The position numbers and the translations under genes are program-made. From Burkholderiaceae bacterium (GTDB taxonomy: Bacteria > Pseudomonadota > Gammaproteobacteria > Burkholderiales > Burkholderiaceae_B), in contig JAFMCG010000011.1 in the NCBI GenBank assembly GCA_017857895.1, positions 1 to 32,881 of the forward strand: a stretch of DNA of 32,881 nucleotides, written 5' to 3'. The notes under the pieces are model-generated. The model was not told where the DNA came from. It saw only the letters and a list, made by a program, of their open reading frames with translations, and ran no database searches. This document shows, in pieces, positions 8,107 to 16,062 of this stretch; positions within the stretch are counted from its first letter, which is position 1, and each line of letters starts with the position of its first letter.

Positions 8107-8739
8107 TCAGCGTTTTCGTATAATGGCTTCGAGGCTATCAGCCAGGCCGCTGTGTTTGGCGTTTCGCGCGGAGACAGCCGCATTTTCACCGTTGATATTG
8201 ACTGCAGACGGGTCAGCGCCGGCATCGAGTAATACTTGCACCACCGCGGTGGATCCCGAGGCAGCGGCCATCATGATGGGGCTTGTGCCATCGGGTGCTG
8301 GTGAATTTGGCATTGCACCTTGCGCCAGAAGGAACTTAACCATTTCCAGGTGGCCTTTTGAGGCAGCATAGTGCAGAGGTGTCCAGCCCAGCTGATTGAC
8401 CTCAGCGCCTCGTTTGATCAATTCCCGAGCCCTTGGCAAATCCCCCACCAGGCTGACATACATCAACGGCGTCTCTTTAAAGCTGTTCATGATGTTGATG
8501 TTGGTTTTGCGTTGCTTCATCACCAAATCAAACACATCCCAACTGTCGTCCCGAATCGCTTGCATGATGATGGGATTGCCCTTATCAGTGGTTGTATTGG
8601 GGTCCAAGCCACGCCGCAGCAATTGCTGAACATCAACAGTACGGTTATTTTTGACGTAAATCCACAGGTCATCGACAGATTGCGCTTGTGCCAATGGCAG
8701 CAAAAAAAACAGACCGCAAAGCACTAGTAATTTAACCAT
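8107..8739 (-). CDS. Exported ankyrin-repeat protein
   Basis: Repeats such as GWTPLHYAASKGHLEMVKFLLAQGA and GTSPIMMAAASGSTAVVQVLLDAGADP. Start chosen at MVKLLVLCGLFFLLPLAQAQS (signal peptide); the tracked ORF extends to 8802. Confidence 0.88.
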   Translation of the reverse strand: MVKLLVLCGLFFLLPLAQAQSVDDLWIYVKNNRTVDVQQLLRRGLDPNTTTDKGNPIIMQAIRDDSWDVFDLVMKQRKTNINIMNSFKETPLMYVSLVGDLPRARELIKRGAEVNQLGWTPLHYAASKGHLEMVKFLLAQGAMPNSPAPDGTSPIMMAAASGSTAVVQVLLDAGADPSAVNINGENAAVSARNAKHSGLADSLEAIIRKR

Positions 8740-8821
8740 CAAATTGTTTAAAAACAGAAGCTTAGAATTTAAATCTAATGTCGATTCTGATTTAATTCTC
8801 ATGTCAAGATTCCTGATGAGG

Positions 8822-9598
8822 TCATGCTTCTATCTTATTGAATAGTCGATAAAAGTTTTCTGTGGAGGCATCAGCCACTGCTTGAACTGAAATGCCACGT
8901 AACTCGGCAATTTTTTCTGCCACGTGAACCACCAGCGAAGGATCATTGCGTTTGCCGCGATAAGGCACAGGCGCCAAATACGGGGAGTCAGTCTCAATCA
9001 GCAGACGATCCAAAGGCACCTTGATTGCTGTTTCTTGCAGCTCAAGCGCATTTTTAAAGGTCACAATCCCAGAAAAGGAAATGTAGAAACCAAGTGCCAT
9101 GCTCGCCTGGGCCATCTCCCATGTTTCGGTAAAGCAATGCATGACACCCCCAACAGCGTGGGCTTGTTCCTCTTGCAAAATCTTAATGGTGTCTTCGCGA
9201 GCACTACGGGTGTGGATAATCAGCGGCAAGCCTGTTTGGCGAGCGGCGCGAATGTGAATCCTAAAGCGTTCACGCTGCCAATTCAGATCGCCTTCCAAAC
9301 GGTAGTAGTCTAGACCTGTTTCACCGATGGCAACAATTTTTTGGTGTTGGCTTCTTGAGATCAAATCGTCAACGGTGGGCTCAATTTCATCTTCATAATC
9401 GGGGTGTACGCCCACGGACCCCCAGAGTGTTGGCTCAGCCTCAACCATTTGCATCATTTGGGGCCAGTCTCTGAGGTTCACACTCACACACAGCGCACCG
9501 CTGACTTTGTTTTGAGCCATGCGCTGTGCGATAGCCGGGTAGTCACTCGCCAAATCAGGAAAGTTAACGTGACAGTGTGAATCGATAAAAACAGTCAT
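8822..9598 (-). CDS. tatD: TatD family hydrolase (DNase)
   Basis: IDSHCHVNFPDL, GVHPDYEDE, IGETGLDYYR, HTRSAREDT, GVMHCFTETW, LLIETDSPYLAPVPYRGKRNDPS. Confidence 0.95.
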   Translation of the reverse strand: MTVFIDSHCHVNFPDLASDYPAIAQRMAQNKVSGALCVSVNLRDWPQMMQMVEAEPTLWGSVGVHPDYEDEIEPTVDDLISRSQHQKIVAIGETGLDYYRLEGDLNWQRERFRIHIRAARQTGLPLIIHTRSAREDTIKILQEEQAHAVGGVMHCFTETWEMAQASMALGFYISFSGIVTFKNALELQETAIKVPLDRLLIETDSPYLAPVPYRGKRNDPSLVVHVAEKIAELRGISVQAVADASTENFYRLFNKIEA

Positions 9599-9603
9599 AA
9601 CGT

Positions 9604-10677
9604 TTAATCACAGAAGCGTTGTAGGCAAGCATGGGCAAACAGCTTGGCATTTAAGGGGTGTGTGGCCAGTGGCAACTGGCTGTTTAGCCAACTGGCCAGT
9701 GATGACCAATGTGTCAGTGGCGCTTGTTGTGCCCGTTGTCTGGTAACCGCGGACAGTTTTGGGTAGTAACGAACGGGTAGTCCTGCTCGCGCCAATGTCA
9801 AATCGACACCGAGCCGCTGAAAAACCGGCAACCATTGAATAGCCGCACTCTTCGCCAATTCATCAGCCAAGCCCCCAACTGCAAATCCACCACGATGGGG
9901 GTCTGATTTGGCCAAACCCGTCATGAGATCGTTGGCCCATGGCGGACACGGTGTTGCTTGTTGAAGCGACAGCGCAAGTGCACGCAAAGGCGCATGGCCG
10001 GCCGCGGCCAACCACTCACCCGCTTGGCCCTGCTCTAGGCCTTGTTGTGCCAACCAAGACAGGCTTTGACCTTCTGTCGGCATGGGTATTGTCAAGCGCT
10101 GACAGCGCGACAAAATGGTCGCAAGCAATCGGTCAGGTGCATCGGTAACCAGAAGAAACAGTGTCTCTGGTGACGGTTCTTCGAGCGCTTTGAGCAATGC
10201 GTTAGCAGCAATCGCATTCATGGCTTCGGCAGGATAAAGCACCACAATGCGCAGACCGCCCCGATGCGTGGCCCGATGGTACCAAGGCTCAAGGGCTCGG
10301 ATTTGATCGACCCTTAAATCTTCTGACAGTTTTTTCTTGGAGGTAGGTGACTCGTCAACGTTGGGTTCATCCACTGAGGCTTCTTCACTGGCAATCGCTG
10401 CCCCTTCGCGGGCAGCCAAAGCAGCGGGCCTGACATGCATCAAATCGGGGTGGTTGCCGACCGCGCTCCAGCGGCAAGCATCACATTCACCGCACGCAAA
10501 GTCTGGACTGCCTGGGGCGCGCCGTTCGCACAGCAAAGCGTGAGCCATACCCAAGGCAAATTCGCGTTTTCCGGTGCCGCTTAAGCCATGAATCAGCAGC
10601 GCATGAGGCAGACTTGCTTGCCTCTGAAGCCAATGCTGCGCAAATTGTGCTTGCCACGGCAAAAAACCCGCCACCAT
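9604..10677 (-). CDS. holB: DNA polymerase III subunit delta'
   Basis: LPHALLIHGLSGTGKREFALGMAHALLCE, zinc-binding cysteines CGECDACRW, LLKALEEPSPETLFLLVTDAPDRLLATILSRCQRL. Confidence 0.95.
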   Translation of the reverse strand: MVAGFLPWQAQFAQHWLQRQASLPHALLIHGLSGTGKREFALGMAHALLCERRAPGSPDFACGECDACRWSAVGNHPDLMHVRPAALAAREGAAIASEEASVDEPNVDESPTSKKKLSEDLRVDQIRALEPWYHRATHRGGLRIVVLYPAEAMNAIAANALLKALEEPSPETLFLLVTDAPDRLLATILSRCQRLTIPMPTEGQSLSWLAQQGLEQGQAGEWLAAAGHAPLRALALSLQQATPCPPWANDLMTGLAKSDPHRGGFAVGGLADELAKSAAIQWLPVFQRLGVDLTLARAGLPVRYYPKLSAVTRQRAQQAPLTHWSSLASWLNSQLPLATHPLNAKLFAHACLQRFCD

Positions 10678-10680
10678 GGT

Positions 10681-11334
10681 CTAGCCCCTGCCTTTTGAAG
10701 CGCGCCTTAGAAGCGCGTCTAAGTCAGCGGCCAGCACTTCTCGAATGCGTTCAATCGATTGTGTACCATCGACCGTTAAAAATCGCTCTGGAGAGGCTTT
10801 GACGCACTGCATATAGCCTTCACGTGTTCGTTTAAAAAAATCGGCCTGCTCGCGTTCGAATCGGTCTGGTTCACGCGCAGCAGACAGTCTTTGCCGAGCC
10901 ACTTCAAGCGGCACATCAAACAGCCAAGTACGATTGGGCTCAAATCCAGGGTGTACCCACTGTGCCAGTTGGTTGATTCGGTCGCGACCTAAGGCACGCC
11001 CCGCGCCCTGATAGGCAAACGTGGCATCGGTAAATCGATCACAGACAACCCACTGGCCAGCGGCCAAGGCCGGTTCAATCACGGTGCGCAAATGTTCATT
11101 GCGTGCAGCGAACATCAACAGGGTTTCGGTTTCTAAGTGCATCGGTTCAGTCAGCAATAAATCACGCAACTGTTCACCAAGCGCGGTGCCACCGGGTTCG
11201 CGGGTCAAACACACCGTCACGCCTCGGTCACACAAATATTGTTTAGCCCATTGCACGTGCGTGCTTTTACCCGCGCCGTCTACCCCTTCAAAGGTTAAAA
11301 ACAAGCCAGGGTTTGTTTGGGTGGGTTCAGTCAT
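10681..11334 (-). CDS. tmk: dTMP kinase
   Basis: FLTFEGVDGAGKSTHVQW P-loop, LTREPGGTALGEQLRDLLL, VVCDRFTDATFAYQGAGRAL. Confidence 0.97.
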   Translation of the reverse strand: MTEPTQTNPGLFLTFEGVDGAGKSTHVQWAKQYLCDRGVTVCLTREPGGTALGEQLRDLLLTEPMHLETETLLMFAARNEHLRTVIEPALAAGQWVVCDRFTDATFAYQGAGRALGRDRINQLAQWVHPGFEPNRTWLFDVPLEVARQRLSAAREPDRFEREQADFFKRTREGYMQCVKASPERFLTVDGTQSIERIREVLAADLDALLRRASKGRG

Positions 11335-12347
11335 GGTTTTTTCAAAATATAGCGTCGCACGTTGCTGTTGTGTTCAGCCAGATTTTTGGCAAAAGCACTC
11401 GATCCATCGCCCCGTGCCACGAAGTAAAGATAATCGTGAGATTCGGGATTTAGCGCGGCTTGTAAGGAAGCCTGACTTGAACTTGCGATCGGGGTCGGTG
11501 GCAAACCACGTCGCGTGTAAGTGTTCCATGGTGTGTCGCGTTGCAAATCAGCTTTGCGAATACGACCCATGTATAAATCACCCATGCCGTAAATCACGGT
11601 GGGATCTGTTTGCAACGGCATACCAATGCGCAGGCGGTTGATGAACACACCAGCGACCCTCGCTCGCTCGTCGGCGCGGCCAGTTTCCTTTTCAACGATA
11701 GAGGCCAAGATCAGGGCTTCATGAGGGGTTTTGAGGGGCAAATCAGGGGCGCGCGCTCGCCAAGCTTGCGCTAGGATTTCTTCTTGCGCCACGAAGGCTC
11801 GCTTCAGAATCTCTGCGTCGGTTGTCCCCACCGCAAACACGTAAGTATCTGGGAACAGAAGGCCTTCAACGTGTTGGTGTTCCACCCCCAATCGGCTGGC
11901 GAGGGCCTTTTGATCACTGAACTCTTGGTCTGATAATGTTCGGTCAATGTCAGGGTGTTTGGCCACGGCTTGGACAATCTGTTTGACCGTCCACCCTTCT
12001 ATAAAAGCCACTTGCCGATGACTGACTTCGCCCCGAGCCATGCGTTGTAAAACATCAATGAGGCTGTCGCCTTGTGATACTTGGTAGCCGCCTGCCTTGA
12101 TGTCGCGATCCATTTCAGTCAAACGGGCTAACCAAACGAAAGCTTGTGGTGGCATGTCAACCCCAGCACTGACCAACTGCCTTGCGATTTGGTGCAGACC
12201 TGAACCGGCCGACACCCTAAAGTCAATGGTGGGCGTCTTCAAAACCAAGGGTTTATGAACCCATTGGTAGACGAACACACCCGCACCCGCAGCGCCGAGC
12301 ACGGCCAGCAAGATCAACCAAAGAAAAGTGTTTATTAACCATTTCAT
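11331..12347 (-). CDS. mltG: Endolytic transglycosylase MltG (YceG-like)
   Basis: N-terminal TM helix; LILASIVEKETGRADERARVAGVFINRLRIGMPLQTDPTVIYGMG; YNTY-like WNTYTRRGLPPTPIASSSQASLQAALNPESHDYLYFVARGDGSSAF. Confidence 0.97.
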   Translation of the reverse strand: MKWLINTFLWLILLAVLGAAGAGVFVYQWVHKPLVLKTPTIDFRVSAGSGLHQIARQLVSAGVDMPPQAFVWLARLTEMDRDIKAGGYQVSQGDSLIDVLQRMARGEVSHRQVAFIEGWTVKQIVQAVAKHPDIDRTLSDQEFSDQKALASRLGVEHQHVEGLLFPDTYVFAVGTTDAEILKRAFVAQEEILAQAWRARAPDLPLKTPHEALILASIVEKETGRADERARVAGVFINRLRIGMPLQTDPTVIYGMGDLYMGRIRKADLQRDTPWNTYTRRGLPPTPIASSSQASLQAALNPESHDYLYFVARGDGSSAFAKNLAEHNSNVRRYILKKP

Positions 12348-12500
12348 TGGTTAGAAGTGTAATAGATACAAGTGCTCGCGTCTTGGCGTTCCCAATTGCT
12401 CGAGTCGGTGACATGAACATCGCTTGAGTGGCAAAAAAGCCCTATGACATTCCCTAGGAAATATTGCACAAGGCCTGCGCATTGATACCATGGTTGTTAT

Positions 12501-12523
12501 AAAGGGTGACGTGGTGACCCTTT
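12501..12523. repeat. Perfect 7-bp inverted repeat AAAGGGT-N9-ACCCTTT upstream of ygfZ
   Basis: Read directly: aaagggt (12501-12507) gacgtggtg accctt t (12517-12523). Lies in the 227-bp divergent mltG/ygfZ intergenic region. Confidence 0.4.
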
Positions 12524-12574
12524 GCAATTGACCAACGGCGTGGCCATGGTCATGGTGGCTAAAAATGGTGGCTT

Positions 12575-13558
12575 GTGATGGTAAAAGCGATGATTTCTCA
12601 GTATGTTGGCTTGGACTTGGTCGTGTTCACTGCACATGGCGCCGATGCATTCGGCTTTCTGCAGTCCCAATTGACCCAAGATGTGGATCGCCTGAAATCA
12701 GGCAAAGCCGCTTTAGCGGGTTACTGCACGGCCCAAGGTCGATTGCTTGCCAATATGGTTTTAGCACCGACTACCGGCGAGCCCGATTCGGTCACTGGGA
12801 TTGTTCAACGTGAAATCTTACCCAATTTTTTGAAACGCTTGCGGATGTTTGTTTTGCGCAGCAAAGTCACGCTAGAGTCGACAACGCGACAAGTCAGCGG
12901 GATTGTTGTTGAGACGGCTAAGTTGGCGCGTGCCTCGCAAGCGCTCGGTTACACCCTGCCACAAGCCGTTTGGGATACGGTTAATAGTGATGACGGTATT
13001 TGGATTGCAGCGCCTAGCGCCGACATAACGTTGGCTAGGTTTTGGTGGGTGGCTGATGAATCGCAGGTAGCGGCTTTAAGCACGCGCCTTGGTGCGGACT
13101 TTGTCACCTTTGAGTCTGACGATGTGTGGGCGGTGCAGGATTTGCAGGCAGGTTTACCTTGGATTAACGACATGACGGTTGATCTGTTCATTCCCCAAAC
13201 CATCAACCTGGATTTAACCGAGGGCGTGAGTTTCACCAAGGGCTGCTATCCCGGTCAAGAGGTCGTTGCACGCGCCCATTATCGCGGCACTGTTAAGCGC
13301 CGCATGCAATTGGCGCATCTGGACGGCGCACTTTTGCCAATTAAACCGGGTGAGGATGTTTTTTGCCCGGCAGATGGACCTAATCCATGTGGTCGTGTGG
13401 TGAACGTGGGTTTCGATGGGGAAAAAACATGGTTGCTGTTTGAAGCGCCCATGAAGTTGACCCAAACTGACGAAAGCGGCGCTTTACGTGTTATCACCGC
13501 CGATGGCCCTAAGTTAGCGATAGCAGACTTGCCCTACCCGATCACCACTGAGCGTTAA
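12575..13558 (+). CDS. ygfZ: YgfZ/GcvT-domain folate-binding protein (Fe-S cluster-related)
   Basis: Signature KGCYPGQEVVARAHYRGTVKRR; N-terminus GFLQSQLTQDVDRLKSGKAALAGYCTAQGRLLA. The start may be the ATG at 12578 or 12590. Confidence 0.93.
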   Translation: MMVKAMISQYVGLDLVVFTAHGADAFGFLQSQLTQDVDRLKSGKAALAGYCTAQGRLLANMVLAPTTGEPDSVTGIVQREILPNFLKRLRMFVLRSKVTLESTTRQVSGIVVETAKLARASQALGYTLPQAVWDTVNSDDGIWIAAPSADITLARFWWVADESQVAALSTRLGADFVTFESDDVWAVQDLQAGLPWINDMTVDLFIPQTINLDLTEGVSFTKGCYPGQEVVARAHYRGTVKRRMQLAHLDGALLPIKPGEDVFCPADGPNPCGRVVNVGFDGEKTWLLFEAPMKLTQTDESGALRVITADGPKLAIADLPYPITTER

Positions 13559-13561
13559 ATA

Positions 13562-14686
13562 CTAAACGCCAAGCCCGCTTAAAGGGTGGTTCGGGTCGTC
13601 AATGGCAACTTCAAAGTAAGGGGCATTCCACTGGCCCCTAGTTTCGGCTAGCGTCTTAGGCTTCCACTGTGGATTGCGATCTTTATCGATCAAAACGGCT
13701 CGAATACCCTCTTGAAAGTTGCCTTGCGCAGCGCACTCGATGGCCACACCCCACTCTAACTGAAACACTTGAGCCAGCGACAGTTGGCGTGCGCAGCGCC
13801 ACAGAATCCAAGCCAAACGGGCGGTGGCTGGGCACCCAGCCACAAACGTCTGGCCCGCACGCGCAAGCCAAGCGTCCTCATGGGTGGCTAGCGCAGCAAC
13901 CCGCTGGGCAATGCTTTCAAGTTCATAGCCTTCACAGGTGTGCTGAATCGTATCAAAGTGTTGCCGCAGTGGTCCTGGCACTAGGGCTGGGCTTGCCAAA
14001 GAGGTCAAAACATCAGTCATCGCTTGAAAGTCGTCGTAGCGCCCCAGCCACGTGTGTTGACTCACCATTTGCAAAAAAATGGGCCACTGGTCACGATTGA
14101 CTGCGTGGTCTGCCATGCCAGCGAAGATGGCGTCTGAGGCACCCAGTTGCGCCCCCGTTAGGCCAAGAAAAATGCCTGTGCGACCGGGCGCGCGCGCCAG
14201 TAGCCAAGAACCACCGACGTCTGGAAACAAGCCGATGCTGATTTCAGGCATTGCCAGTCGTGACGTCTCTGTGACCACGCGATGGCTCGCTCCGGCCATC
14301 AATCCCATGCCGCCACCCATGACGATGCCATCACCCCAGCACACGATTGGCTTTGGGTAAGTATGGATTGAGTAATCTAAGGCATATTCTTCAGCAAAAA
14401 ACTCACAAACAACGGTGTTCTCTTGAGCGGGTCTTCCTTGGTGTTCTTTCATGGCGTTGTAGAGGCCGTGCAGATCGCCGCCAGCACAAAATGCCTTTTC
14501 GCCAGCGCCCTTTAAAACCACCGCCACGATTTGCTCGTCGGTCACCCATTTTTCAAGCTGTTTATCCAAGAGCCGCGTCATTTCCAGTGACAAGCCATTG
14601 AGCGTTTTGGGGCGATTTAGCGTCGCAATACCGATGGCCTTTCCTGCTGCACAAGACACGGTCTCAAACAATACGCTGTCATCCAT
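13562..14686 (-). CDS. Enoyl-CoA hydratase/isomerase family protein, 3-hydroxyisobutyryl-CoA hydrolase-like
   Basis: KAFCAGGDLHGLYNAM, GDGIVMGGGMGLMAGASHRVVTETSRLAMPEISIGLFPDVGGSWLLARAPG: HIBCH-type ECH_2 signatures. Confidence 0.92.
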   Translation of the reverse strand: MDDSVLFETVSCAAGKAIGIATLNRPKTLNGLSLEMTRLLDKQLEKWVTDEQIVAVVLKGAGEKAFCAGGDLHGLYNAMKEHQGRPAQENTVVCEFFAEEYALDYSIHTYPKPIVCWGDGIVMGGGMGLMAGASHRVVTETSRLAMPEISIGLFPDVGGSWLLARAPGRTGIFLGLTGAQLGASDAIFAGMADHAVNRDQWPIFLQMVSQHTWLGRYDDFQAMTDVLTSLASPALVPGPLRQHFDTIQHTCEGYELESIAQRVAALATHEDAWLARAGQTFVAGCPATARLAWILWRCARQLSLAQVFQLEWGVAIECAAQGNFQEGIRAVLIDKDRNPQWKPKTLAETRGQWNAPYFEVAIDDPNHPLSGLGV

Positions 14687-15083
14687 GGCTTTTCTCCGTT
14701 GATTGTTCTAATGTTGATGTTGGTTTAACGCGATCGTGTCGCTTTTGTTTGATCCGAGGTTTTTTCTTAGCCAGCGCTTGGGCTTTGCGATGGGCTGCGC
14801 GTCGGCGACGTGATTGCATTGGATCGAATGTCAGTGGCCGATAGATCTCAATGCGCGCACCTGCCGATACCTGTTCCTCAGGCGAGCAGTTGCGGCCAAA
14901 AAGTCCCACACCAGCAGCTTGCCAATTGATAGTAGGAAAAGTTTGCTCAAAACCACTGAGCGCAATGACTTCGGCGATTGTTGCGGGTTGGTTCAAGTAG
15001 ACTGATTCGAACCATACCTCATTTGTCGCACGGGCGTAAAACACCGAAACGGCAAATTTGGCATCCTGTTTCTGAATTGCCAT
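14679..15083 (-). CDS. rnfH: RnfH/RatB family ubiquitin-like-fold protein
   Basis: FAVSVFYARATNEVWFESVYLNQPATIAEVIALSGF...VGLFGRNCSPEEQVSAGARIEIYRPLTFDPMQSRRRRA is the typical RnfH C-terminal signature. Confidence 0.92.
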   Translation of the reverse strand: MAIQKQDAKFAVSVFYARATNEVWFESVYLNQPATIAEVIALSGFEQTFPTINWQAAGVGLFGRNCSPEEQVSAGARIEIYRPLTFDPMQSRRRRAAHRKAQALAKKKPRIKQKRHDRVKPTSTLEQSTEKSHG

Positions 15084-15086
15084 ATT

Positions 15087-15539
15087 TTAGCGTCCCGTCC
15101 CGTAACAGGCTTCGGCGCGCTTGGTGAAGGAGTCTATGAAACCATTGGCGATGCGGTTGAAGACGGGGCCAACCAGTTTTTCCAAAGTCCGGCTGGAAAA
15201 CTCATAACGCAGGGTAAAAACCACTTTGCAGGCCTCTTCAGTCAGTGCGACGAATGCCCAACGGCCGTGTAACTCGGAAAAAGGACCGTCGATCAACTCA
15301 AGGGTAATTAAGGAAGGATAAGTGTGTTGATTTTGTGTGGTGAAGGTTTGGCGCAAGCCCGCAAACGCGATGGTCACAGAGGCCCTCATCCCATGTTCAT
15401 CGCACGCCTGAACCTGGCTGCCGCCACACCAAGGCATGAATTCAGGGTATTTTTCAACCCCAGCCACCAAGTCAAACATTTGCGCCGCACTGTAGGGCAC
15501 CAAAACAGATCGTTCAATCGAATGCATCACATCACACAA
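15087..15539 (-). CDS. ratA: RatA-type ribosome association toxin / SRPBCC (START) family protein
   Basis: SIERSVLVPYSAAQMFDLVAGVEKYPEFMPWCGGSQV ... FSSRTLEKLVGPVFNRIANGFIDSFTKRA. The start may be the internal MHSIERS (15527). Confidence 0.9.
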   Translation of the reverse strand: MCDVMHSIERSVLVPYSAAQMFDLVAGVEKYPEFMPWCGGSQVQACDEHGMRASVTIAFAGLRQTFTTQNQHTYPSLITLELIDGPFSELHGRWAFVALTEEACKVVFTLRYEFSSRTLEKLVGPVFNRIANGFIDSFTKRAEACYGTGR

Positions 15540-15589
15540 ATCGCTAGAATGGGAAGATTTTAACGGTTCAACCGAGAAATAACGTATTT

Positions 15590-16051
15590 ATGAGCATCAT
15601 AGAAAACCGTAAAGCGTTTCATGAGTATTTCATCGATGAGCGCTTCGAAGCTGGCATGGTGCTTCAAGGCTGGGAAGTCAAAGGCATCAGGGCTGGTCGC
15701 GCCCAATTAAAAGAAAGCTATGTCGTTATCCTTCAGGGCGAGTTGTGGCTCTTGGGTATGCACATCAGCCCGCTGTCCTCGACCTCCACCCACGTGCTAC
15801 CAAACGCCACGCGCACCAGAAAGTTACTGCTAAAAGCCGAAGAGATATCCAAATTGATTGGCAAAGTCGAACAACGTGGCTTTGCGCTCGTGCCCTTGAA
15901 TCTGCACTATAAAAATGGGCGTATCAAAATAGATATCGCTTTGGCACGCGGCAAAAAGCAACATGACAAACGCGATACAGCAGCCGATAAGGATTGGCAG
16001 CGCGAGCGTGAACGATTACTCAAACACGACACGCGCCGACAAGACGATTAA
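15590..16051 (+). CDS. smpB: SsrA (tmRNA)-binding protein SmpB
   Basis: [40 protein letters not shown] ... [69 protein letters not shown]. Confidence 0.98.
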   Translation: MSIIENRKAFHEYFIDERFEAGMVLQGWEVKGIRAGRAQLKESYVVILQGELWLLGMHISPLSSTSTHVLPNATRTRKLLLKAEEISKLIGKVEQRGFALVPLNLHYKNGRIKIDIALARGKKQHDKRDTAADKDWQRERERLLKHDTRRQDD

Positions 16052-16062
16052 GCCTGTACCGG

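Noticed and set aside
11021-11641. 206-aa plus-strand ORF spanning tmk and mltG
   Set aside because: Antisense to two strongly conserved genes and spans their junction; no domain signature.
13552-13569. GCGTT-N8-AACGC mini-hairpin across the ygfZ/hydrolase stops
   Set aside because: Only 5 bp with no adjacent T-tract on a clear side; too weak to call a terminator.
15087-15539. ratA-rnfH as a toxin-antitoxin system
   Set aside because: The TA label comes from E. coli RatA/RatB naming. The pair is a conserved core locus with an alternative ubiquinone-binding interpretation, so I do not call it a defence or TA module.
15540-16062. ssrA (tmRNA) gene near smpB
   Set aside because: The flanking gaps are only about 50 nt and 11 nt, too short for tmRNA.
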